Positions 1 to 6,828 are shown, counted from the first letter of the stretch. The stretch: 11,579 nucleotides of DNA from Flavobacteriaceae bacterium (GCA_020435885.1 JAGQYU010000135.1:1-11579); one strand, 5' to 3'. Numbers and translations: made by a program. The notes: generated by a model not told the origin, from the sequence alone.

Positions 1-150
1 TAAGAAAAAATTATTTCCTTTAACATTCCAATGAAAGCTTCTTAGATTCATATAGTGAATTTGAACATCAGAAAGAAGCACATTTAAATTATCTGCAATT
101 TCATTAATATAGTTTTGTTTAAGATTGGTGTTTACTACTAAAGTTTCCAT
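1..150 (-). CDS. dps: Dps-family DNA-binding ferritin-like protein, N-terminal 50 codons (runs off the left edge)
   Basis: The minus strand from the ATG at 150-148 is open through 50 codons to the window edge. The protein begins METLVVNTNLKQNYINEIAD and continues with LLSDVQIHYMNLRSFHWNVKG. The run H-W-N-V-K-G after a long helix is the Dps/MrgA family signature, and H40 corresponds to the first ferroxidase ligand, shared across the dimer interface. Family members form 12-subunit shells that oxidise and store iron with peroxide and protect DNA during starvation and oxidative stress. The partner acidic ligands (D/E) would lie beyond the edge and cannot be checked. The gene follows the secreted CarboxypepD_reg protein on the same strand after 100 bp, and a -7-like box lies about 42 bp upstream, so it probably has its own promoter. 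Recognition is by motif only. The exact subfamily is unsure. Confidence 0.85.
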   Translation of the reverse strand, partial: METLVVNTNLKQNYINEIADNLNVLLSDVQIHYMNLRSFHWNVKGNNFFL

Positions 151-191
151 TTCTTTGATTTTAAAGTATTTATACTGAAATAATAATACAT

Positions 192-199
192 CAAAATTA
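192..199 (-). promoter_or_regulatory. Putative Bacteroidota-type -7 box for dps
   Basis: Read on the minus strand the bases are TAATTTTG, a full match to the Bacteroidota -7 consensus TAnnTTTG. The box lies 41 bp upstream of the dps ATG, which gives a plausible short leader. No good TTTG -33 element is visible at normal spacing, so activation by a regulator is possible. In this AT-rich sequence a chance match cannot be excluded. Confidence 0.35.
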
Positions 200-250
200 C
201 GCATTACAATAGAATCAGAATGTGATTGAGGTTACTTAATAAGTTTTGAA

Positions 251-1123
251 TTAAAGATATAATCTATAACCGAGGCCTACATTGTAATCATAGTATTGAT
301 TTATTTTATTATGTTCAATAAACAGATTAATTCTCTTATAGTTAAGTTTAATGCCGGTTTTAAATTCCCAATATGTTTTCCAATAAGTAGTTGTAGAATA
401 AATAGCTATATTAGGAGTAATATATTGCTGCAATCCAGCTTCAATACCTAAATTTTTATTTTTGTTTAGTTTATTTAATCCTAATCCGACATAAAAACTT
501 GTATAGTATTTATAAATAGTCTTGTAACTAGAATCGAATATTAATTTGTAATCATTATAAACAAAATCAATTGTAGAAACATTTATATCTCTAAATTTAA
601 GTGTAGCATTAACAGAGCTACCTAAATAAAATAAGTAATTTTTAGACAGTTCTATGGTTGACAAGTAGTTATTGTTAAAATTGGTTTGATGACCTACTGA
701 AACATCAAGACTTTGTCTGAGTATGTAAAGATTTTCAATATCAATAGACAATCCTTTATTTTTGTATTCTAAGGCGCTATAAAATTTTGGAGTGATTGTA
801 GTAGCAGGCATACAACAACAAAATGTTTGTCCTTCCAGAGTAATATCAATTTTAAGTTCAACATCTACTGAACTTTTATTTTCAATTTTAACCTCCTGTG
901 TTTCGAAACCTATAAAACTGATTACAAGTGTATCACCAATTTTAGCTTTGATTTCATAGTTTCCATCAAAATCCGTTTGAGTTCCGTTTGTAGTGCCTTT
1001 TACAATAATAGTTGCACCTGGAATCGGTCCAAACTCGTCTGAAACGACCCCTCTTATTGTAACTTCTTGTGCTAAAAGAACATTGTTTATAAATACAAGC
1101 AATACTATAATCTTATTTTTCAT
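251..1123 (-). CDS. Secreted protein with CarboxypepD_reg-like domain and a beta-rich C-terminal region; function unknown
   Basis: This 290-residue protein begins with a signal peptide (about residues 1-19: basic start, IIVLLVF core, end at LLAQ). Residues 20-95 form a CarboxypepD_reg-like (carboxypeptidase regulatory-like) beta-sandwich, with the typical blocks IRGVVSDEFGPIPGATIIVKGT, TDFDGNYEI, GDTLVISFIGFET and a closing V-x-V-E-L-K strand. In Bacteroidota this domain commonly heads TonB-dependent receptors of the SusC/RagA type. Here no plug or 22-strand barrel follows: the remaining 185 residues are rich in alternating Tyr/Phe/Ile/Asn strands and end in YNVGLGYRLYL, which resembles the C-terminal strand of an outer-membrane barrel. 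A triple cysteine, C102-C103-C104 (TFCCCMP), sits just after the sandwich and holds the only cysteines in the protein. A small outer-membrane or surface protein is inferred. The gene lies downstream of clpB but behind its terminator, so it is probably transcribed separately. Confidence 0.75.
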   Translation of the reverse strand: MKNKIIVLLVFINNVLLAQEVTIRGVVSDEFGPIPGATIIVKGTTNGTQTDFDGNYEIKAKIGDTLVISFIGFETQEVKIENKSSVDVELKIDITLEGQTFCCCMPATTITPKFYSALEYKNKGLSIDIENLYILRQSLDVSVGHQTNFNNNYLSTIELSKNYLFYLGSSVNATLKFRDINVSTIDFVYNDYKLIFDSSYKTIYKYYTSFYVGLGLNKLNKNKNLGIEAGLQQYITPNIAIYSTTTYWKTYWEFKTGIKLNYKRINLFIEHNKINQYYDYNVGLGYRLYL

Positions 1124-1233
1124 AATGGTTTGGTTTTAAATATACTATAAACCTACTATTAGTATAAAATTTATAAAACCAAGTATTAGTGAATGTGTCT
1201 TTTTGATGAGTGAATGGTAGTTGTTGATTAGTA

Positions 1234-1268
1234 TAAAAAAATCCCCATGAAATACATCATAGGGATTT
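1234..1268 (-). terminator. Intrinsic terminator of clpB
   Basis: Read on the minus strand, AAATCCCTATGA and TCATGGGGATTT form a 12-bp stem with one T-G wobble around the 6-nt loop TGTATT, followed directly by a run of T. It starts 24 bp after the clpB stop codon, in the right orientation and place to end clpB transcription before the secreted-protein gene. In the other direction the stem is not followed by a T run. Confidence 0.85.
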
Positions 1269-1292
1269 AACTACTTAATTATTATGAAAAAA

Positions 1293-3881
1293 TTACTTAT
1301 TCCTAAAAACCAATTTATCGTCAAAAGCATCGAGTAAGATAGAGCTATTAGTGGTTACTTTGCCGGAAAGGATTTCCTTAGATAACTCATTCAACACGTT
1401 CTTTTGAATGGTTCTTTTTATAGGCCTTGCCCCAAATTGCGGGTCAAACCCTTGATTAGAAATACTTTGTATTGCTTCATCTGTCCAACTCATACTGATT
1501 CCTTTTTCGGCAAGCATCTTTACTAAAGCGTTCAATTGTAATATTACAATTTTACTTACTTCTTCTTTATTCAACGGAGTAAACATGATGATCTCATCAA
1601 TTCTATTTAAAAACTCAGGACGAATGGTTTTTCTGAGTAAGCCCAAGATGTCAATTTTAGTAGTTTCAACTACTTGCTCTCTGTGAGACATATCAAAATT
1701 GGCAAAATTCTCTTGGATGATATCTGAACCCATATTAGATGTCATAATGATAATTGTATTTCTAAAGTCAGCCAAACGGCCTTTATTATCTGTTAATCTA
1801 CCTTCATCTAACACCTGTAACAGTATATTAAACGTATCAGGATGTGCTTTTTCGATCTCATCCAACAATACTACGGAGTAAGGTTTACGCCTCACAGCTT
1901 CAGTTAACTGACCGCCTTCATCATAACCTACATATCCGGGAGGCGCACCAACCAATCTGCTTACAGCATGGCGTTCCTGATATTCGCTCATATCAATACG
2001 AGTCATGGCACTTTCATCATCAAACAAGTATTCAGCCAGTGCTTTGGCTAATTCCGTTTTACCAACCCCAGTAGTTCCTAAGAATAAAAAGGTTCCAATA
2101 GGTTTTTTTTCGTCTTGTAATCCGGCTCTTGATCTGCGGACAGCATCTGCAACAGCTTGTATAGCCTCATCCTGACCAATAACACGTTTATGTAACTCTT
2201 CTTCAAGATGTAACAGTTTTTCACGTTCGCTTTGTAGCATTTTCTGTACAGGAATACCTGTCCATTTTGCAACTACTTCAGCAATATCTTCGGCAGTAAC
2301 TTCTTCTTTTATCAAGGCATTTTCCTGATTCTTTTGAAGTTCTACCTGCAAAGCAGCTAACTTTTCTTCTTCAGCTTTAATTTTTCCATAGCGTATTTCT
2401 GCAACCTTACCGTAATCACCTTCACGTTCAGCACGTTCAGCTTCCAGCTTAAAGTCTTCAATCGATTTTTTAGTAGTTTGAATTTTATCTACTACTTCTT
2501 TTTCGCTTTTCCATTTTGCATAAATGCTCTCTCTTTCTTCTTTAAGATTTGCCAATTCTTCTTTGAGTGATGCCATTTTCTTTTCGTCTTTTTCACGTTT
2601 TATAGCTTCAATCTCAATTTCTAATTGCATAATCTTTCTATCTAGCACATCCAGCTCTTCGGGTTTGGAATTGATCTCCATACGAAGTTTTGCAGCAGAT
2701 TCATCCATCAGGTCAATTGCCTTATCAGGTAAAAATCTGTCGGTAATGTAGCGTTGTGACAGTTCTACGGCTGCAATAATGGCATCATCCTTTATCTGAA
2801 CCTTATGGTGTGCTTCGTACTTATCTTTGATACCTCTAAGAATAGAGATGGCGCTCTCCGTATCAGGTTCATCAACGATTACTTTTTGGAAACGACGTTC
2901 CAGTGCTTTGTCATTTTCAAAATATTTTTGATACTCATCTAAGGTAGTAGCACCAATAGCTCTCAATTCGCCTCTTGCCAAGGCAGGTTTTAAAATATTG
3001 GCAGCATCCATAGCTCCCTGTCCACCTCCAGCACCAACTAGCGTATGAATCTCATCAATAAAGAGAACAATATTACCTTCGGCAGAAACTACTTCTTTAA
3101 CAACAGATTTTAGACGCTCTTCAAACTCTCCTTTATATTTGGCACCGGCAATTAAAGCCCCCATATCTAATGAATAGATGACTTTATCCGTCAAGTTTTC
3201 AGGAACATCACCTTTTACAATTCTATGTGCTAGTCCTTCGGCAATAGCTGTTTTACCCACACCGGGCTCACCAATCAAAATAGGGTTATTTTTGGTTCTA
3301 CGTGAAAGGATTTGCAATACACGTCTAATCTCCTCATCTCGGCCAATAACAGGGTCTAACTTCCCTTCATTTGCCAACTGATTTAGATTTTTTGCATATT
3401 TATTCAAAGCATTGTACGTTTCTTCAGCACCTTGTGAGGTAACTCTGCTGCCTTTTCGTAATTCTTCAATAGCTTTGCTTAATTCTTTTTCAGTAATGCC
3501 ATTATCTTTTAATAGTTGCCCGGTATCATCTTTAGATTTTAACATTGCCAACAAAATATGTTCAATGGAAACATATTCATCATTCATTTTTTTAGCAATA
3601 GTACCTGCATCATTGAGCATAGTACCTGCATTACGTGAAAGTAACAATTCACCTCCTGAAACTTTAGGGAAGCTGCTTATAATAGTATCAAGGGTTTGCT
3701 TAAAAATGTCTGTATTTACTCCTAATTTATTTAAAATGAAAGGAATAACATTTTCATCAACTTCAAAAACACCTTTTAAAATATGGGCATTTTCAATTTG
3801 TTGATGACCATAACCTTGTGCAATTTGCTGAGCTTGTTGCACGGCTTCTTGTGATTTTATTGTGAAATTATTAAAATTCAT
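1293..3881 (-). CDS. clpB: ATP-dependent protein disaggregase ClpB
   Basis: This Hsp100 AAA+ chaperone threads aggregated proteins through a hexameric pore, working with DnaK/DnaJ/GrpE in the cytoplasm. The 862 residues show the full ClpB layout: N domain with two Clp-N repeats (about 1-145), first ATPase with Walker A GEPGVGKT (204-211), Walker B LFIDE (273-277), pore-loop tyrosine in AKYKG (247-251) and arginine pair R329/R330, a coiled-coil middle domain (about 400-525), and second ATPase with Walker A GTTGVGKT (602-609), Walker B LLDE (672-675), pore loop GYVGY (649-653), sensor-1 N716, arginine finger in FLNR (to R760) and sensor-2 GARP (817-820). The middle domain and the lack of an IGF loop separate it from ClpA/ClpC. 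The start chosen is the internal ATG giving MNFNNFTIKSQEA, the usual flavobacterial N-terminus. An in-frame ATG 27 bp upstream would add nine unconserved residues. No CIRCE element is visible upstream. Twin palindromes are. Confidence 0.97.
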   Translation of the reverse strand: MNFNNFTIKSQEAVQQAQQIAQGYGHQQIENAHILKGVFEVDENVIPFILNKLGVNTDIFKQTLDTIISSFPKVSGGELLLSRNAGTMLNDAGTIAKKMNDEYVSIEHILLAMLKSKDDTGQLLKDNGITEKELSKAIEELRKGSRVTSQGAEETYNALNKYAKNLNQLANEGKLDPVIGRDEEIRRVLQILSRRTKNNPILIGEPGVGKTAIAEGLAHRIVKGDVPENLTDKVIYSLDMGALIAGAKYKGEFEERLKSVVKEVVSAEGNIVLFIDEIHTLVGAGGGQGAMDAANILKPALARGELRAIGATTLDEYQKYFENDKALERRFQKVIVDEPDTESAISILRGIKDKYEAHHKVQIKDDAIIAAVELSQRYITDRFLPDKAIDLMDESAAKLRMEINSKPEELDVLDRKIMQLEIEIEAIKREKDEKKMASLKEELANLKEERESIYAKWKSEKEVVDKIQTTKKSIEDFKLEAERAEREGDYGKVAEIRYGKIKAEEEKLAALQVELQKNQENALIKEEVTAEDIAEVVAKWTGIPVQKMLQSEREKLLHLEEELHKRVIGQDEAIQAVADAVRRSRAGLQDEKKPIGTFLFLGTTGVGKTELAKALAEYLFDDESAMTRIDMSEYQERHAVSRLVGAPPGYVGYDEGGQLTEAVRRKPYSVVLLDEIEKAHPDTFNILLQVLDEGRLTDNKGRLADFRNTIIIMTSNMGSDIIQENFANFDMSHREQVVETTKIDILGLLRKTIRPEFLNRIDEIIMFTPLNKEEVSKIVILQLNALVKMLAEKGISMSWTDEAIQSISNQGFDPQFGARPIKRTIQKNVLNELSKEILSGKVTTNSSILLDAFDDKLVFRNK

Positions 3882-3936
3882 ATTGCATTTTTTTATGATA
3901 TTTGGCAAAATGTATTCCAGTGTAATTATTGGATTG

Positions 3937-3992
3937 TTTTTATGTCAAAATGACTGATTATAACTAACAGATAAGACATTTTGTCTTAAAAA
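3937..3992. promoter_or_regulatory. Twin-palindrome candidate operator between divergent clpB and ytxJ
   Basis: Two related 22-bp blocks face each other. Block A (3937-3958, plus strand) and block B (3971-3992, minus strand) agree at 18 of 22 positions around the shared core CAAAATG. Block A contains GTCA-AAA-TGAC (3944-3954). Block B contains the perfect 17-bp interrupted palindrome TAAGACA-TTT-TGTCTTA (3972-3988). Their centres (3949 and 3980) are 31 bp apart, about three helical turns, so two dimers could sit on one DNA face. The block pair lies between clpB (start 3881) and ytxJ (start 4013), which fits shared control of both genes. The symmetry is seen directly. The regulator and its signal are unknown. 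Confidence 0.55.
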
Positions 3993-4012
3993 GCATCATA
4001 AATTTTTAAGAA

Positions 4013-4378
4013 ATGGGACTTTTTGATATTTTTTCTAAAAACGAGGCATCAACATATAAATGGAACTTTATTGAAAGTACAGAGGCTTTATCTTTTGTAA
4101 TTGAACAATCTGAAAATAAAACAGTTGTATTGGTAAAGCATAGCACTCGATGTGGTATCAGTGCCAGTGTTTTGCGAAAACTTGAGGCCAAGATTGCAGA
4201 AAGTGAATACCCAAATCACTTATTTTACATGATTAAAGTTATAGAAAATAGAGATGTTTCCAATAAAATAACCAGTAAATTTGGAGTTCAGCATGAGTCT
4301 CCTCAACTTTTGGTACTAAAAAATAAAGCCGTGCAACAACACGGCTCACATTATAATATGTTAGAAATCAATTTCTAA
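4013..4378 (+). CDS. ytxJ: YtxJ/BrxC-type monothiol redox protein (bacilliredoxin-like, DUF2847 family)
   Basis: This 121-residue cytoplasmic protein has a thioredoxin-like fold in miniature. The strand VVLVKHS leads into the active-site segment TRCGIS with a single cysteine, C47, at the start of the helix SASVLRKLE, and a later H-E-S-P-Q (94-98) supplies the cis-proline loop. This arrangement (KHS-T-x-C-x-IS and HESPQ) is that of the YtxJ/BrxC bacilliredoxins, which remove bacillithiol or related thiols from protein cysteines through one catalytic Cys. Whether this organism makes bacillithiol cannot be told from the window. Length is normal for the family (about 110-130). The gene is divergent from clpB across 131 bp with a twin-palindrome region, which suggests co-control of disulfide and aggregation stress. 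Its 3' end overlaps the convergent lipoprotein gene by 4 bp and carries that gene's likely terminator. No strong Shine-Dalgarno sequence is seen before the ATG. Confidence 0.88.
   Translation: MGLFDIFSKNEASTYKWNFIESTEALSFVIEQSENKTVVLVKHSTRCGISASVLRKLEAKIAESEYPNHLFYMIKVIENRDVSNKITSKFGVQHESPQLLVLKNKAVQQHGSHYNMLEINF
4316..4346 (-). terminator. Intrinsic terminator for the lipoprotein genes, inside the ytxJ coding sequence
   Basis: Read on the minus strand, AGCCGTG-TTGTTG-CACGGCT forms a perfect 7-bp, GC-rich stem with a 6-nt loop, followed at once by TTATTTTTT. It begins 29 bp past the TAG stop of the convergent lipoprotein gene. On the plus strand the same bases are the six ytxJ codons for Ala106-Val-Gln-Gln-His-Gly111, and no T run follows there, so it should act only on the minus-strand transcript. 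Confidence 0.75.
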
Positions 4379-5559
4379 TTTATTTTATATTTTGTCAAGA
4401 TATTTTTGATATTGTTTTTGAGGTCTTCTCCGGCATCGTAGATCATTTGTTCATTACTTGGAAAAGGTATTTGTTTTAAAGTAGTTAGGTTTAAAAAATC
4501 ACTTTCTAAAGCTCTTTTATCACCACTATAATTAGCATATTGATGTTCAAAGATATAGCCGGAAGTAAGCGGATATGAGTTGGTCTGCTGATTGGTTTTT
4601 AAATCAAAATAGGATACTGTGCCAGAGATCTGGACATCTTTTCGTTGCGTAAATCTGTAAAAATTACAACGTACAGTCTTGAAGTTATCTACTTTAATAT
4701 CATTGCCTAAGGTATCCTTTTTTACGTTGCCTTTTTCATCTAATACATATTTCCAACCGTCTTTTACTTGTTTTTCCTTTACAAATTCTTTCTCGCTTAT
4801 TTGTTCAGGGCTTATCAAAATATTATCAAATTTTACCTGCAAAGCATAGTCATAATTGATATTATTTTGTGGATTTGCATGATAAGTTGTCCAAAGATCA
4901 TTAAGGCCATAGGTATTGAAATTGAGCAGATCTTCTTCCAGTTTTTTAGGAATTACCATTTCTGTATCATTCAACAATTGCACTTCTACATAATCAACGC
5001 CTTTTTGATAGGCTTCTTCAATTTTAGTATTGGTATCTTTATAATTAGGGTTGATTTGATTCAAATACATCAGATCATCATACGCTTTGCGATAATCATT
5101 TTTATTAATGGCTGAAGAAAGTAAATTCGAAGCGTTTACATACAGATAATCAGATAGTTTTGTTTTAGTTTTAACAATATCATCAGAGTAATCTTTAAAC
5201 TGAAATGTAGCATCTTTTCCTTCTTTCATCAGATAGAGTGGGAGCAAAGGCTCAATACGGTTTTGTATGTCTTGCAACGAATTGTAGGCGTTGAAAATTT
5301 TCTCGTAATTGGCTGGATTGTTATCTTTTACCAGAAACTTTATGTTTTCCAATTCTCTTTTGGCATTCTTAGTAAAAGCATCCTGAAGGATATAAATATA
5401 TTCCTGATTGCCCTTTTTGGTTTTATTTTCAGATAATTTTGAAATGGAAGAATTTATAGCATTGATGTAATTACCTGTATTTAAAGATTCTTGCGTTTTT
5501 TTAACACCACTGCAGGAATATAGTACACTGATAATCAGTAAATAAATTAGTTTTTTCAT
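4375..5559 (-). CDS. Putative lipoprotein, second member of a tandem paralogous pair; function unknown
   Basis: This 394-residue protein has a short signal peptide ending in a lipobox (LYSC, lipid-bearing Cys at residue 16), so it should be anchored in a membrane facing the periplasm or surface. Residues 20-190 are mostly helical and start with a TPR-like segment (LNTGNYINAINSSISKL); NKNDYRKAYDDL near 153-164 may be a second such helix. The C-terminal half is predicted beta-rich and holds DGWKY (267-271), GNDIKV (285-290) and YSGDKRALE (344-352). All of these recur, with nearly the same spacing, in the neighbouring upstream lipoprotein, so the two arose by tandem duplication. I do not recognise a named family or any catalytic motif; a scaffold or binding role is a guess. 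The gene lies 69 bp behind its paralogue and is probably co-transcribed with it. Its TAG stop overlaps the ytxJ TAA, and the terminator lies within ytxJ. Confidence 0.85.
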   Translation of the reverse strand: MKKLIYLLIISVLYSCSGVKKTQESLNTGNYINAINSSISKLSENKTKKGNQEYIYILQDAFTKNAKRELENIKFLVKDNNPANYEKIFNAYNSLQDIQNRIEPLLPLYLMKEGKDATFQFKDYSDDIVKTKTKLSDYLYVNASNLLSSAINKNDYRKAYDDLMYLNQINPNYKDTNTKIEEAYQKGVDYVEVQLLNDTEMVIPKKLEEDLLNFNTYGLNDLWTTYHANPQNNINYDYALQVKFDNILISPEQISEKEFVKEKQVKDGWKYVLDEKGNVKKDTLGNDIKVDNFKTVRCNFYRFTQRKDVQISGTVSYFDLKTNQQTNSYPLTSGYIFEHQYANYSGDKRALESDFLNLTTLKQIPFPSNEQMIYDAGEDLKNNIKNILTKYKIN

Positions 5560-5567
5560 TAGGATTG

Positions 5568-5600
5568 ATCGTTAACTTATTTGATTAGTCCTTTAACGAT
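5568..5600. repeat. Inverted repeat between the two lipoprotein genes
   Basis: ATCGTTAA (5568-5575) and TTAACGAT (5593-5600) are perfect 8-bp inverted arms separated by 17 nt. They fill most of the 69-bp gap between the paralogous lipoprotein genes. No T run follows on the minus strand, so this is not a simple terminator. It could be an mRNA hairpin that tunes stability or translation of the downstream gene, or a binding site. The function is unknown. Confidence 0.5.
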
Positions 5601-5628
5601 TTCTACCTAATATTATTGTTAGTTTTGT

Positions 5629-6792
5629 TTAGAATTGCTGTTGGCCGATAAGAGCAATTAATTTTTGTTTAAAATCACTTACGGAATAATTTATAAACAA
5701 ATAATCTTGAGGATAAGGAACTTCTTTTGATTGTAGGGCTTCAAAATACTTTTGTTCTATGGCTCTCTGATCACCTCTGTACTGACCATATAAATGCTGA
5801 AACTTTGCCTCTCCAAACTCTTGAACTGGTTGAGAAACCTTCTTGTTCTTTAAATCTCTGATAGTTATAGTTCCATCCAATTTGGATGCTTTATTTTGCT
5901 GATATAGTATAATCTCAGCCCTTACAGTAATATAATTGGCTACTTTTATATCATTGCCTTTATCATCTTTCATTACGTTTCCTTTGGCATCCAATTTATA
6001 CTTCCAGCCATCTTGTATGGTAGCTTCCTGTGGAACTTTTTCCTGTAATGTTTTTTCAGGCTCAAAGGTCAGTTTATCAAAAGTTACATCAATTTGATGA
6101 TCGTAAGTAATGTTCTTTTCTTTCTTGCCATGATAGATAACCCACTTGTTGGAAAAATTTGAAGAATTAATTGATGTAAAGTCTTTTAGACTATCATTTT
6201 TAATACTTTTAACATTATTTTTTAAAGTCACTAATACAAAGCTACTTCCCTTATTTTTAGCCTTTTGGACTAATTCATCTAAATTATTTTTATAAGTAGG
6301 ATTTACATAAATAAGATCTTCTAGATGTTGATGTGCACTTCTGGCTTCCATAACGCCTCCTTTCATTTCAGCGAGTGCTGTTGTATATAATTTTTCTGAA
6401 TAATTGTTTTTGGATGATGTTATAAGTTTGCTGTAATCAGCATAATCAAAAGTGATTTCTTTTCCTTCATAATACAGAGGTTCTAACACCCTAACTTCAT
6501 CTTGGCGAAGATCCAAATTCAAATAATTGCCATATATCTTTTTCAAACTTTCAATAGTATTTTCTTTTTCAAGCGCTTTAATTTCTGCGAGGTCATTTTC
6601 AGCAGCTTTGTCATATGCTTCTTTTAAAATTGGAATTAATTTTTCATTAGCTTTTTTGTTTTTGGAAAGCTCAGCCACAGACGTATTAAAAGCTTCTTCA
6701 TAATTGCCGCTTTGTAAGTGTGTAGTTGCTTTTTGGGTGCTTCCGCAAGCTAAAAAGAATACAGAAATAGAATAAATGAAAAATCGTTTCAT
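5629..6792 (-). CDS. Putative lipoprotein, first member of a tandem paralogous pair; function unknown
   Basis: This 387-residue protein has a lipobox LACG with Cys at residue 16, the same position as in its paralogue. A TPR-like opening segment (LQSGNYEEAFNTSVAEL, about 26-42) leads into a helical N-terminal half, with LEPLYYEGKEITFDYADYS at 103-121 matching the equivalent stretch of the neighbour. The beta-rich C-terminal half has DGWKY (261-265), GNDIKV (279-284) and YRGDQRAIE (338-346). The two proteins align along their whole length but have drifted widely, so the duplication is not recent. Asp/Lys/Asn-rich turns such as LDAKGNVMKDDKG look like a calcium-loop, but the acidic spacing does not fit a true EF-hand or dockerin. 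No enzyme motif is seen. A good -7 box lies 29 bp upstream, so this is probably the lead gene of the pair, divergent from glyA across 161 bp. Confidence 0.85.
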   Translation of the reverse strand: MKRFFIYSISVFFLACGSTQKATTHLQSGNYEEAFNTSVAELSKNKKANEKLIPILKEAYDKAAENDLAEIKALEKENTIESLKKIYGNYLNLDLRQDEVRVLEPLYYEGKEITFDYADYSKLITSSKNNYSEKLYTTALAEMKGGVMEARSAHQHLEDLIYVNPTYKNNLDELVQKAKNKGSSFVLVTLKNNVKSIKNDSLKDFTSINSSNFSNKWVIYHGKKEKNITYDHQIDVTFDKLTFEPEKTLQEKVPQEATIQDGWKYKLDAKGNVMKDDKGNDIKVANYITVRAEIILYQQNKASKLDGTITIRDLKNKKVSQPVQEFGEAKFQHLYGQYRGDQRAIEQKYFEALQSKEVPYPQDYLFINYSVSDFKQKLIALIGQQQF

Positions 6793-6820
6793 GGCATACA
6801 GATTTGGTTAACCTTTACTA

Positions 6821-6828
6821 CAAAAATA
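6821..6828 (-). promoter_or_regulatory. Putative -7 box of the lipoprotein pair
   Basis: Read on the minus strand the bases are TATTTTTG, matching TAnnTTTG. The box lies 29 bp before the ATG of the first lipoprotein, which leaves a leader of roughly 20-25 nt. No clear TTTG element is found at -33, so the promoter may be weak or regulator-dependent. Confidence 0.4.

Noticed and set aside
1142..1165. ATACTA/TAGTAT inverted repeat upstream of the secreted-protein gene.
   Set aside because: The six-bp AT-only arms with a 12-nt gap are expected by chance in this composition.
3412..3804. A 130-codon open frame on the plus strand.
   Set aside because: It lies antisense within the conserved clpB coding sequence, has no recognisable domain and has the composition of a reverse-complement shadow.
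3882..3908. Nine extra N-terminal residues for ClpB from an upstream in-frame ATG.
   Set aside because: The MNFNNFTIKSQEA start matches the family, the extra residues are not family-like, and the longer form would shorten the control region.
3906..3914. TACATTTTG on the minus strand as a clpB -7 box.
   Set aside because: It has three rather than two bases between TA and TTTG, and no -33 element at normal spacing, so it is too weak to annotate.
3919..3948. On the minus strand, TTGACA - 18 bp - TACACT upstream of clpB, resembling an E. coli sigma-70 promoter.
   Set aside because: Bacteroidota primary sigma factors use TTTG/TAnnTTTG elements instead, and the TTGACA is simply part of palindrome A. 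It was not listed as a promoter.
4768..5115. A 115-codon open frame on the plus strand, rich in Ile/Phe and resembling a membrane protein.
   Set aside because: It is antisense to the lipoprotein gene. The hydrophobic look comes from complementing Lys/Asn/Asp-rich codons, and no start signal is present.
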